A stretch of 10,718 nucleotides of DNA from positions 1 to 10,718 of the forward strand of contig PKCQ01000381.1 of assembly GCA_002862265.1 (NCBI GenBank), written 5' to 3'. This DNA comes from Planctomycetaceae bacterium. GTDB lineage: Bacteria; Planctomycetota; Planctomycetia; Pirellulales; Pirellulaceae. The notes beneath the pieces are model-generated. The model had not been told where the DNA came from, searched no databases, and was given only the letters and a program-made list of their open reading frames with translations. The translations under genes and the position numbers were made by a program. Positions 1 through 7,284 of this stretch are shown one piece after another. How positions within the stretch are numbered: the stretch's first letter is position 1; each line of letters starts with the position of its first letter.

Positions 1-832
1 CGCAAAAACCTCGAGAGGCAGACTCGCTTCTGTCGTCGAGTATCGTAACGGCTCACACTTTAATAGAGAGTCTGAGCGTCGAATCGGGGCCATATGCCCG
101 ATGCACTGCTTCGGCTCACCTTGTGATCTAGATGCTCTTCAGGATTCCTGCCACGAATTCGATATCCCTCTCGTGGAAGACGCTGCAGAGTCTCTCGGTT
201 CTTACTACAAAGGACGTCACACTGGACGACAAGGAAAAATCGCGGCATTTAGCTTCAACGGGAACAAGATCATCACAACCGGCGGCGGTGGCGCTCTCCT
301 TACCGACAATGAGGAACTCGCGGACAAAGCTAAGCATTTAACCAGCACGGCGAAGGTGCCACACCAATGGGAGTTTCATCACGACTCCGTCGCATGGAAT
401 TATCGAATGCCAAACATTAATGCTGCGTTGGGGCTTGCGCAGCTAGAATCCATACCCGAAATCCTTGCTGCTAAGCGACAGCTGCATAATCAATACCAAC
501 AAGCATTTGCAGAGCTGGACGGGGTCAGGCTTCTAGATGAACCCGAATGGGGCAGATCAAATTATTGGCTGAATTGCATTTTGCTAGAATCGGACGATCG
601 AGCCTTGCGAGATGCAGTACTCAAAGAACTGAATGCAAATCAACTCCAATGCCGCCCTCTCTGGCAACCGATGCACACACTTCCAATGTTTCGTGATTGC
701 CCGAGGACGTCAATGATCCACACAGAGTCGCTATATCGACGCGCGATCAACATCCCGAGTTCGGCTTATCTTTCAAAGCACTGGCAACCAGTCGGTACCC
801 GCCCGGATGAAGAAAGCTCAGTCTCGACATGA
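1..832 (+). CDS. legC: LegC/PglE-type PLP-dependent sugar aminotransferase (5' partial)
   Basis: A DegT/DnrJ/EryC1-family aminotransferase that would transfer an amino group to C4 of an NDP-4-keto-6-deoxy-HexNAc, the step after the dehydratase at 1539. The frame is open from base 2 with no stop upstream, so the gene enters from the left. 276 residues are visible and about 100 N-terminal ones are missing, judging from the usual ~380-400 of LegC. The ATG at 101 is internal: residues before it (RRIGAICPMHCFGSP) already match the family. VEDAAES holds the PLP-contacting Asp, at about visible residue 60. The Schiff-base lysine lies in FSFNGNKIITTGGGG, codon 266-268. The end (PLWQPMHTLPMFRDCPR, then NIPSS) fits LegC closely. 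The TGA stop overlaps the next start (ATGA). The LegC subfamily is favoured over PglE by overall resemblance; whether the substrate is UDP- or GDP-linked cannot be told. Confidence 0.9.
   Translation, partial: AKTSRGRLASVVEYRNGSHFNRESERRIGAICPMHCFGSPCDLDALQDSCHEFDIPLVEDAAESLGSYYKGRHTGRQGKIAAFSFNGNKIITTGGGGALLTDNEELADKAKHLTSTAKVPHQWEFHHDSVAWNYRMPNINAALGLAQLESIPEILAAKRQLHNQYQQAFAELDGVRLLDEPEWGRSNYWLNCILLESDDRALRDAVLKELNANQLQCRPLWQPMHTLPMFRDCPRTSMIHTESLYRRAINIPSSAYLSKHWQPVGTRPDEESSVST
829..832 (+). promoter_or_regulatory. ATGA start/stop overlap (translational coupling)
   Basis: The acetyltransferase ATG (829-831) and the aminotransferase TGA (830-832) share bases. This is directly visible and usually means the second gene is translated by ribosomes finishing the first. 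There is no purine-rich Shine-Dalgarno block in front of it beyond a weak AAGAAAG at 809-815. Confidence 0.75.
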
Positions 833-1503
833 GCAAAAATATACAACAAAGCAAACCTGTGGTCGTGGTCGGCTTCGGCGGACATGGACGCGTATGTGCG
901 GCAGCGCTTCAGGCAAGTGGCAGAAAGATTCTAGCGGCAACGGACTTAACCCAGAAAATCGACTCTTCGCTCATGTTTCCCATTCTGACAGACGAGCAAG
1001 CCATAACACGATATTCTCCCCAGGAAGTTGAAATTGTTCTGGGCCTTGGATCAACCCTACCAACCAGCAAGGAATCGCCTAGACCACACATCGTGAAGAG
1101 GTTTTCTCAAAAAGGATATCGTTTCACGGGATTTTGCCACCCCACCGCCTGGATTAGTGCGGATTGCAGTCTTGCCGAAAGTGCTCAGATTCACGCAGGA
1201 GTCATTATTCAGCCCGGTTGCAGTATTGGCGAACACACGATTCTGAACACGCGTTGTAGCATCGACCACGACAGTAATGTCGGTGACTTCTGTCACATCG
1301 CTCCTGGTGCTACCACCTCGGGTAACGTAACGTTGGGAGAGGGCTGTCACATCGGCACCGGTGCAAATATCGTGCACGATATTGAACTTCGTGAACGCTG
1401 TTTCGTGGCGGCCGGTGCTACGGTGGTCAGATCCGCCTGTGAAGGAACACATCTACGAGGAACCCCTGCTCGTCAATTTGTCCTTCGGGGATTGAAGCAT
1501 TAG
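829..1503 (+). CDS. NeuD/PglD/LegH-type sugar N- (or O-) acetyltransferase
   Basis: A 224-residue left-handed beta-helix acyltransferase of the PglD/NeuD family. It would transfer acetyl from acetyl-CoA to the 4-amino group made by the preceding aminotransferase. The N-terminal Rossmann-like nucleotide-sugar domain opens with VVVVGFGGHGRV (residues 11-22). From about residue 105 onward there are hexapeptide repeats ending in the usual GTPAR (211-215). The family's catalytic base is matched by His147 in SIDHDS, and a second conserved His is at 156 in CHIAPG, as in Campylobacter PglD. The length is normal (PglD about 200). Adjacency to aminotransferase and dehydratase genes favours N-acetylation of an amino-dideoxy sugar. 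Sialic acid O-acetylation (NeuD) is the main alternative, since a NeuB domain is encoded downstream. Confidence 0.88.
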   Translation: MSKNIQQSKPVVVVGFGGHGRVCAAALQASGRKILAATDLTQKIDSSLMFPILTDEQAITRYSPQEVEIVLGLGSTLPTSKESPRPHIVKRFSQKGYRFTGFCHPTAWISADCSLAESAQIHAGVIIQPGCSIGEHTILNTRCSIDHDSNVGDFCHIAPGATTSGNVTLGEGCHIGTGANIVHDIELRERCFVAAGATVVRSACEGTHLRGTPARQFVLRGLKH

Positions 1504-1538
1504 TTCTTGCCACGCGTCCACCGGCCCATAAAAAACTC

Positions 1539-2747
1539 ATGGATACAAGTAGTCTCTTACCCCTAATGGGTCGCAATAGCATCCTTTTCCAAGAGGACCT
1601 TCATTCGCATGAGGAAGAACTCTCCAAGACAATTCGCAGTAGTCGATTCTTGGTAGTCGGTGGTGCGGGATCTATCGGCAGCGCTGTGGTTCGCGAGTTG
1701 TTTGCCCGCGAACCGCTAGCACTTCATGTGGTTGATACATCCGAAAATAATCTTGCCGAACTCGTACGAGACATCAGAGCTTCACTTGGCTACATGCATG
1801 GCGACTTCCACGCATACTGTTTTGACGTCCTCGGACCTGAATTTGATGCATTTTCGAAGAGCTTCAACGCTGGAAATACAGGCTACGACTATGTACTGAA
1901 TTTCTCGGCTCTTAAGCATGTTCGTAGTGAGAAAGACCCCTTCACCTTGATGCGTCTCTTGGATGTCAATGTCTTCTTGACCAAGAAGCTCCTAGATTTC
2001 GCAACTGCAATCGGTGCGAATAAATTCTTCTGCGTATCGACGGACAAAGCAGCGAACCCCGTCAACATGATGGGCGGCTCGAAACGCATTATGGAAATGT
2101 TCCTTTTAGGCGAAAACGGCCAGACCAACGTATCAACTGCCCGATTTGCGAATGTAGCCTTTTCAGATGGCTCGTTGCCGTACGCCTGGACGCAGAGAAT
2201 TCTAAAGGATCAGCCTATTGCCGCACCGAATGATATCCGACGCTACTTTGTGAGTGCTCAAGAGGGTGCATTGCTATGTCTTTTTTCGATACTCCAAGGC
2301 AGCGACCGAGAAATCTACTTCCCGAAGCTGAGCCCTAAGCTCCACTTGCAGTCGTTTTGCTCTATGGCGGAAAAGTTCCTGGAGTCCCGTGGTTTTGAAC
2401 CCTATGAATGTGCATCCGAGGATGAAGCCCGCGAGCGAGTCTCAGAACTCAAGGTTCAGAAAAAATGGCCCTGCTACTTCTTTCAGACCGACACGACTGG
2501 CGAGAAGGACTTTGAAGAGTTTTATACCGAGAGTGAAGAGGTCGAATGGGAACGGTACCATGAGATCGGCGTTGTAAAGAATGAAGCTATTGTCGACGGT
2601 GCGCAGCTTGAACAATTTTGCACCAGGATTCAGGAACTACGACGACATCAGACTTGGACGAAGCAAGACCTGCTCGAGAGTTTTGGACTCTTGCTTAGCG
2701 GCTTTGCCCACAGAGAAACCGGGAGGTACCTTGACAATCGGATGTAA
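1539..2747 (+). CDS. legB: LegB-type NDP-N-acetylglucosamine 4,6-dehydratase
   Basis: A 402-residue extended SDR of the Polysacc_synt_2/LegB group, predicted to convert UDP- (or GDP-) GlcNAc to the 4-keto-6-deoxy sugar. The NAD-binding glycine motif GGAGSIGS is at residues 41-48. The middle motif SALKHVRSEKDPF (123-135) is typical of these dehydratases. The active-site stretch is STDKAANPVNMMGGSK (167-182). The usual catalytic Tyr of YxxxK is Met178, with Lys182 kept. Such an S-M-K arrangement is known from WbpM/PglF-type dehydratases. The C-terminal third (KWPCYFFQTDTTGEKDFEEF region, then HRETGRYLDNRM) is the extension characteristic of the LegB subfamily, so the protein looks full length. 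The start is the first ATG after the previous stop, 35 bases downstream; there is no transmembrane N-terminus, so it is a soluble form unlike PglF. It supplies the substrate of the aminotransferase at 1-832. Confidence 0.9.
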   Translation: MDTSSLLPLMGRNSILFQEDLHSHEEELSKTIRSSRFLVVGGAGSIGSAVVRELFAREPLALHVVDTSENNLAELVRDIRASLGYMHGDFHAYCFDVLGPEFDAFSKSFNAGNTGYDYVLNFSALKHVRSEKDPFTLMRLLDVNVFLTKKLLDFATAIGANKFFCVSTDKAANPVNMMGGSKRIMEMFLLGENGQTNVSTARFANVAFSDGSLPYAWTQRILKDQPIAAPNDIRRYFVSAQEGALLCLFSILQGSDREIYFPKLSPKLHLQSFCSMAEKFLESRGFEPYECASEDEARERVSELKVQKKWPCYFFQTDTTGEKDFEEFYTESEEVEWERYHEIGVVKNEAIVDGAQLEQFCTRIQELRRHQTWTKQDLLESFGLLLSGFAHRETGRYLDNRM

Positions 2748-2821
2748 TCCTTCTGATGAACATCCGACTTTGCGGCGATTTTTCTTTTTCGTCAATCTAA
2801 AGATTTTAGTTAGCAAAACCA

Positions 2822-3520
2822 ATGAAACGTCTCTTCGACATCCTCATCTCCGGAATAGTCCTGTTAATCTTGGCTCTTCCGCTCGCATGCATCATTGTGC
2901 TATTGAAACTCACGGGTGAAAAGGAAGCCTTTTACTTCCAAGAACGCATCGGATTTCTTGGAAAAACAATGAAGGTCACCAAGTTCGTTACGATGGTAAA
3001 AAATGCCCCAAACATGGGTGCCAGAGACATTACGTTGCGAAACGACCCCCGTGTATTGCCGGTCGGCAGGGTACTCCGCAAAACCAAGCTGAATGAAGTC
3101 CCCCAGTTCTGGGATGTGTTCGTAGGAAAACTTTCATTGGTCGGATGGCGGCCACTTATGCCACAGGGCTTCGATGACTATCCAGAGTATGTCAAGGAGC
3201 AGATTGTTCGTGTTCAACCAGGCATTACAGGAATTGGGTCTCTTGTTTTTCGCGACGAAGAAGCGATCATCGCCCGCGCGGAGAAAGAAGGACGCGATCT
3301 CAGGTCTTGTTATCGAAAAGATATCATGCCATTCAAGGGTGCTTTGGAAGTTTGGTATTCAAAGAATGCCAGCTTAATGACAGACGTAAAGATCATGATC
3401 GCAACCGCAATTGCTGTTTTGAGCCCCGGTTGGAATGGTTACCAATCTTGGTTTGTTGGGCTCCCAGAGCCTGAATCACCCATTATCCGCGAACACATGG
3501 GCTTGGCCGAGGCAGGCTAG
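2822..3520 (+). CDS. PglC/WcaJ-like phosphoglycosyl transferase (bacterial sugar transferase)
   Basis: A 232-residue monotopic phosphoglycosyl transferase that would move a sugar-1-phosphate from an NDP-sugar to undecaprenyl phosphate at the inner membrane face, starting a lipid-linked glycan. An N-terminal hydrophobic helix (about 5-30) contains Pro20, as in the re-entrant helix of PglC. FYFQERIGFLGKTMKVTKF (37-55) and KLSLVGWRPLMPQ (103-115) are family landmarks, followed by QPGITGIGSLVFRDEE (132-147). That last stretch points to the subgroup that reads TGIGS-FRDEE rather than the TGLWQ of WcaJ. The position of the catalytic Asp-Glu dyad reads Asn91-Glu92 (codon AAT at 3092), and VGPRP reads VGWRP. 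There is a 74-base gap upstream without an obvious ribosome binding site. The sugar transferred is plausibly the product of the three preceding genes. Confidence 0.9.
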   Translation: MKRLFDILISGIVLLILALPLACIIVLLKLTGEKEAFYFQERIGFLGKTMKVTKFVTMVKNAPNMGARDITLRNDPRVLPVGRVLRKTKLNEVPQFWDVFVGKLSLVGWRPLMPQGFDDYPEYVKEQIVRVQPGITGIGSLVFRDEEAIIARAEKEGRDLRSCYRKDIMPFKGALEVWYSKNASLMTDVKIMIATAIAVLSPGWNGYQSWFVGLPEPESPIIREHMGLAEAG

Positions 3521-3539
3521 CGATACTTCGGTCGCGTAA

Positions 3540-5165
3540 ATGTCAGATACGCAAGATTCACAAGCGAAAAAAACGGCCGACAAGTCTGCGCCCAAAATCA
3601 AATTTGCGCCCTTGCTTCCGGCAGTGGCAACAATAAGTTGCCTCCCGTACGTCGTAGTTTATTGTAAGAACCTGTGGCAACTGTCCCACTATCAGTTTTT
3701 TCCGCTCATCTTGCTTGTCGTATCCTACCTGGGCTACACGAGATGGAAAAAGGGGTTGATGCAGGCAAGCTTGCTTGCAAAAGTTCTCATTCCAACGAGT
3801 ATCCTTGCATGTATCAGCGGCACACTTTTTGCCTCCACGTGGGCAACCTACCTTGCCTTCGTCCTTGCACTCGCCAGTTGGCTAGGACACCAGCAAGACC
3901 GCGAAGGAAGAGGGAGCCTGCTGTACCTTGCAGTTCCTTTGCTGCTCATATGGCAGCCACCTTACTCTTCAACTGTGACGGGGGACACGGTTCTGATCCA
4001 ACAACTACAGTTGATTAGTGCGAAATTCGCATCGCGTTTGCTTGACTTGCTCGGGTACATCCACTTTCAGCCAGGTACAGTCTTGGAAATTGCGGGGCGT
4101 AACTTTGGAGTCGCGGAAGCTTGTAGTGGAATCCAGTCATTTTTTGCAGTTCTCAGCGTCGGCGCTATTTTGGTGGTCCTGCAAAAACGACCATTGGTGC
4201 ATGCCTTACTCCTACTAGGCACAAGTCCATTCTGGGCGGTGCTGATGAATACGATCCGAATAACAGTTATTCCAATCGCTCATGCAAACTTTCAATTCGA
4301 CCTGGCAACAGGTTTACCGCACGAGCTACTCGGCTACGTTACCATGGCCATGGCCGTTGGCTTAATGATCAGCACGGATGAACTGCTGGCAGGCCTTTTA
4401 CATTTCCTGCCCGAAGTCTCTGTGAGCAAATATATCCCTTCCGCCAAACTTACGTTTCACGGGTTTGTAAGGCGCACGGCAACGGCTGCCTGCACATTTT
4501 TATTAATTGTTTGCTCTGCGATACAGATCTGGGACGTTCAAGAGTCCTGGGGAAGTGAACAAGACACGGTTGACTTTTTTAGGCAGCTCAAACCTTTTAC
4601 TCTTTCGATGTCAGATGCTCCGGAAACCCTGGATGGCTGGCCGCTCATAGACTACCAGCAAATCAGTCGCGACCATGACGTTGCTGATCTGGGAGAGCGT
4701 AGCAACAGTTGGCGGTATCAAGCTCCCTTTGGTTCGACCTCTGTTTCCTGTGACCAGCTGTTTCCCGGCTGGCACGAATTAACGAGATGCTATCGAAACG
4801 GCGGCTGGGACATGGAAAGCCGGCGGGTCGTTCCAGGCACCTCGGATGATTCCTGGCCGATGGTGGAAGCCACTTTCACCCAAACAGGCGAGCACGGCTA
4901 TCTCCTATTTTGCCTCGCAAATAATGCTGGGCGATTCCTGGATCCCCCGGCTGAATGGAATCAGTGGTCCTCCCTGAAAGAAAGACTGCAGAATCGGCTA
5001 ACACCGGCCGTACGTGGGACTCTCTTTGGAGTATCGGCATATCAGCTGCAAATTTTTATTAGCTCTTCAAGACCGCTCTCGACCGAAGAGAAAATACAGA
5101 TTGAAGACCGCTTCAGGATGGCCCGCACAAAACTGTGGCAGGCCGCGAAACAGAAGAACCCTTAG
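3540..5165 (+). CDS. xrtU: Exosortase with C-terminal EpsI-like domain (planctomycete XrtU type)
   Basis: A 541-residue integral membrane exosortase, a cysteine transpeptidase-like enzyme that processes proteins bearing a C-terminal sorting tag. Residues about 25-330 hold roughly eight to ten hydrophobic segments. The catalytic set is visible: Cys195 in EACSGIQS, Arg240 in NTIRI, and His261 in PHELLGY. After the last membrane segment (about 312-331) comes a ~200-residue soluble domain similar in layout to EpsI/DUF3485. It starts with the LDGWP stretch at 364-368 and has CDQLFPGWHELTRCY (404-418) in place of the usual EpsI CLPGSGW-type stretch. This fused architecture is what I recall for exosortase U of planctomycetes, and that assignment is from memory. 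Exosortases commonly sit in exopolysaccharide gene clusters, which fits here. No protein with a PEP-CTERM-like tag is encoded in the window, so its substrates lie elsewhere. Confidence 0.87.
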   Translation: MSDTQDSQAKKTADKSAPKIKFAPLLPAVATISCLPYVVVYCKNLWQLSHYQFFPLILLVVSYLGYTRWKKGLMQASLLAKVLIPTSILACISGTLFASTWATYLAFVLALASWLGHQQDREGRGSLLYLAVPLLLIWQPPYSSTVTGDTVLIQQLQLISAKFASRLLDLLGYIHFQPGTVLEIAGRNFGVAEACSGIQSFFAVLSVGAILVVLQKRPLVHALLLLGTSPFWAVLMNTIRITVIPIAHANFQFDLATGLPHELLGYVTMAMAVGLMISTDELLAGLLHFLPEVSVSKYIPSAKLTFHGFVRRTATAACTFLLIVCSAIQIWDVQESWGSEQDTVDFFRQLKPFTLSMSDAPETLDGWPLIDYQQISRDHDVADLGERSNSWRYQAPFGSTSVSCDQLFPGWHELTRCYRNGGWDMESRRVVPGTSDDSWPMVEATFTQTGEHGYLLFCLANNAGRFLDPPAEWNQWSSLKERLQNRLTPAVRGTLFGVSAYQLQIFISSSRPLSTEEKIQIEDRFRMARTKLWQAAKQKNP

Positions 5166-5415
5166 AACTTATTGCCGACAGCCGAAGAAAGCCGTCACGC
5201 CGATTTGGAGCCTACCCAACTAATTTTCTTTGGTGCCGTTCTTTGGCAAATTTCACGAATCGATGCACCACCGCATTCACGTCGGGCGGCTGAGCAAAAG
5301 TCAACGTTTCACTTGCTAGCCTATAAGTCAGATAAGCCGCTTGCCAATATAGCTCTCTGCGTCTGTGCCATTGCCAAGTGCTTTACACGTAAGTTCGTAC
5401 AGTTGAGAAGTCCTG
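5166..5415 (+). other. 250-base intergenic gap between the two modules
   Basis: This is the longest non-coding gap in the block and the likely place for a second promoter driving the right-hand module. I find no convincing -35/-10 pair: TTGCTA at 5313 and TATAAG at 5322 are too close together, and the two TTGCCA copies (5341, 5371) have no -10 at the right distance. No stem-loop with a T-tract follows the exosortase stop. A short open frame crosses the gap but has no family resemblance and runs into the next gene's start. Confidence 0.4.
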
Positions 5416-7191
5416 ATGAATAAATCCTCAGTAAAGTACCGTGCTGTTGTGCAAGCTCGAATGCTGAGCGAGCGGTTGCGTGGCAAGTCACTCATGGCGG
5501 TGTCGGGTGTACCGCTCTTGGCTTGGGTACTTGATCGCGTCAAACGCATGCAATTTCTAGATTCGATAGTAGTCGCGACCAGCGACGCGCCGAGTGATGA
5601 ACCTCTGGCTCAATTCGCTGCTAGCCTCGGCGTCGAAGTTGTTCGTGGTGACAAAGAAGATGTCCTTAGCCGATTCGTTGCTGCCGCGAGCGATCTCGAC
5701 GAATCCGATGTGATTCTTCGGTTTACGGCCGACAATCCTTTGTACGACGTACATCGTACCGAGGCGGCATTAAAAGCTATGGAAGAATCCAACGCTGATT
5801 ACATGCACATCGATGGACTGTCCCATATGATCCCTGAATTTGTTCGTACTGCTGCCCTTCGTTTCGCCGCGAAAAACGCGGAGAACAGTTTCCAGCGTGA
5901 ACACGTCACATTTTTATTAAGGCAGAAACCAACAGGATTTAACGTCAAAGCCCTGCCAGCTGACTTCGCGGAGCTAAGACCTGAATACGATGGTCGATTG
6001 ACGATCGACCGCCCTGATCAACTGGAAGCGTTTGAGTCAATGGTCGCAGACATAGCGCCAAATGATGTCTCCGAGCTCGAATTAAATGACTGCTACAGAT
6101 GGCTTGATGAAAAAGACAGCCAGTCGGTACCAAATGCTCTGCCTGGCCAGAAACGCATGCGTTTGGCCGGCCGCGAAGTGGGCGATGGCTGCCCATGTTT
6201 TGTTATTGCCGAGATTGGTCAGAATCACAACGGCCAAGTCAACCTGGGAAAACGCCTGATCGACATGGCCGCACGCTGCGGAGCGGATGCGGTGAAGTTT
6301 CAGAAACGAGATATATCGTGGGAGCTGACTGAGGAAGCTTACAACAAGCCTTATGAAGGCCCTAATTCCTTTGGTGCAACCTACGGCATTCACCGAGAGT
6401 TTCTAGAGCTCGACGAATCACAGCATCGAGAACTGAAGGAATACGCTCAGTCCTTGGGTTTGATCTACTTTTGCACCCCCTGTGATCCGCCTTCGGTCGA
6501 CCTCTTGGAACGCATCGGCAATCCTATCTACAAGGTTGCTTCTCGGGACATTACAAACATTCCATTGCTTCGACATATTGCCCGCACAGGTAAGCCAGTC
6601 ATCATCTCGACTGGGATGGCGGGAATGGACGATATTCGCGAAGCCCTCGAGGCTTTTGAAGGTAGCAGATGTCACGTCTCACTCATGCAATGTGTTTCGC
6701 AGTACCCTGCAGAACCCAAGAACGTGAATCTGCTTGCCATGGAAACAATGCGTCAAGAGTTTGATGTCCTCGTCGCCTTGTCGGACCACACACCCGGAGT
6801 GATTACCGGTGTCGCGGGTGCGGTCATGGGTGCATTCGCCTTAGAAAAACACATCACTCTCTCAAGAGCAATGCCTGGAACAGATCATGCAGCTGCACTT
6901 GAAGAAGAGGGGCTGAAGCGTGTCGTCAATTACATCAAGACATGCCGAGAAGCTCTCGGCGATGGCACAAAAGTGTTCAATCCGGTGGCTCAATCGGCGA
7001 AAGATAAGCTTGCTCGCTCTCTGGTGAGTGCGAACAAAATTGAAGTCGGCACAGAGTTACGAGAAGAACACTTGGTTCTGAAGAGTCCAGGAACGGGGTT
7101 AGCATGGAGCCAACGTGAAACGGTCCTCGGAAAAAAGTCCAAGGTAGAGATTCCCGCGGGCACACTAATTTCAGCAAGTGACTTTGAATAG
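5416..7191 (+). CDS. SpsF-like cytidylyltransferase / NeuB-type nonulosonate synthase fusion
   Basis: A 591-residue two-enzyme fusion. Residues about 7-235 are an SpsF/NeuA-like cytidylyltransferase: QARMLSERLRGK (13-24) is the nucleotide-binding loop with Arg15, Arg20 and Lys24, RGDKEDVLSRF is at 77-87, and the metal-site motif TADNPL is at 104-109. Residues about 258-525 are a NeuB-type (beta/alpha)8 barrel that condenses PEP with an N-acyl-hexosamine: AEIGQNHNG (265-273, Glu266), ADAVKFQK (290-297), IISTGMAG (396-403), LMQCVSQYP (423-431). The metal ligands His458 (SDHTPG) and His479 (EKHIT) show the same 21-residue spacing as in meningococcal NeuB. Residues about 530-591 are the SAF/antifreeze-like lid (ARSLVSANKI; LKSPGTGL). 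The product would be a nonulosonic acid (legionaminic- or sialic-like), CMP-activated by the N-terminal half. No frameshift or stop separates the domains. The linker is about 235-257. Confidence 0.92.
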   Translation: MNKSSVKYRAVVQARMLSERLRGKSLMAVSGVPLLAWVLDRVKRMQFLDSIVVATSDAPSDEPLAQFAASLGVEVVRGDKEDVLSRFVAAASDLDESDVILRFTADNPLYDVHRTEAALKAMEESNADYMHIDGLSHMIPEFVRTAALRFAAKNAENSFQREHVTFLLRQKPTGFNVKALPADFAELRPEYDGRLTIDRPDQLEAFESMVADIAPNDVSELELNDCYRWLDEKDSQSVPNALPGQKRMRLAGREVGDGCPCFVIAEIGQNHNGQVNLGKRLIDMAARCGADAVKFQKRDISWELTEEAYNKPYEGPNSFGATYGIHREFLELDESQHRELKEYAQSLGLIYFCTPCDPPSVDLLERIGNPIYKVASRDITNIPLLRHIARTGKPVIISTGMAGMDDIREALEAFEGSRCHVSLMQCVSQYPAEPKNVNLLAMETMRQEFDVLVALSDHTPGVITGVAGAVMGAFALEKHITLSRAMPGTDHAAALEEEGLKRVVNYIKTCREALGDGTKVFNPVAQSAKDKLARSLVSANKIEVGTELREEHLVLKSPGTGLAWSQRETVLGKKSKVEIPAGTLISASDFE

Positions 7192-7284
7192 ACGGATTCC
7201 CCTTAGAATTTGACCTCGACTTCCGCACACCTGCGCAGTTGCAACCTTCAGTGCAACGTGTTTTCTGGTTACCTCATCAGTGAC

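Noticed and set aside
101..103. ATG 101 as the true start of the aminotransferase.
   Set aside because: The frame is open back to base 2 and the preceding residues match the family; a start here would remove a large part of the PLP domain.
1057..1452. A 131-codon reverse-strand open frame.
   Set aside because: It lies entirely inside the acetyltransferase gene on the opposite strand and has no recognisable motif, while the + strand reads clear hexapeptide repeats.
2794..2805. A 5-bp inverted repeat (AATCT-AA-AGATT) between the dehydratase and the sugar transferase, as a terminator.
   Set aside because: The stem is only five AT-rich pairs with a two-base loop, too weak and too tight to fold, and the following T-run is short.
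5172..5423. A possible 83-residue small protein in the intergenic gap.
   Set aside because: It has no hydrophobic pattern, domain or ribosome binding site, and it overlaps the start of the NeuB fusion gene in another frame.
7210..7284. An N-terminal extension of the HAD protein from TTG 7210.
   Set aside because: The extra 25 residues have no family match, and HAD motif I is normally within the first ten or so residues, as it is from ATG 7285.
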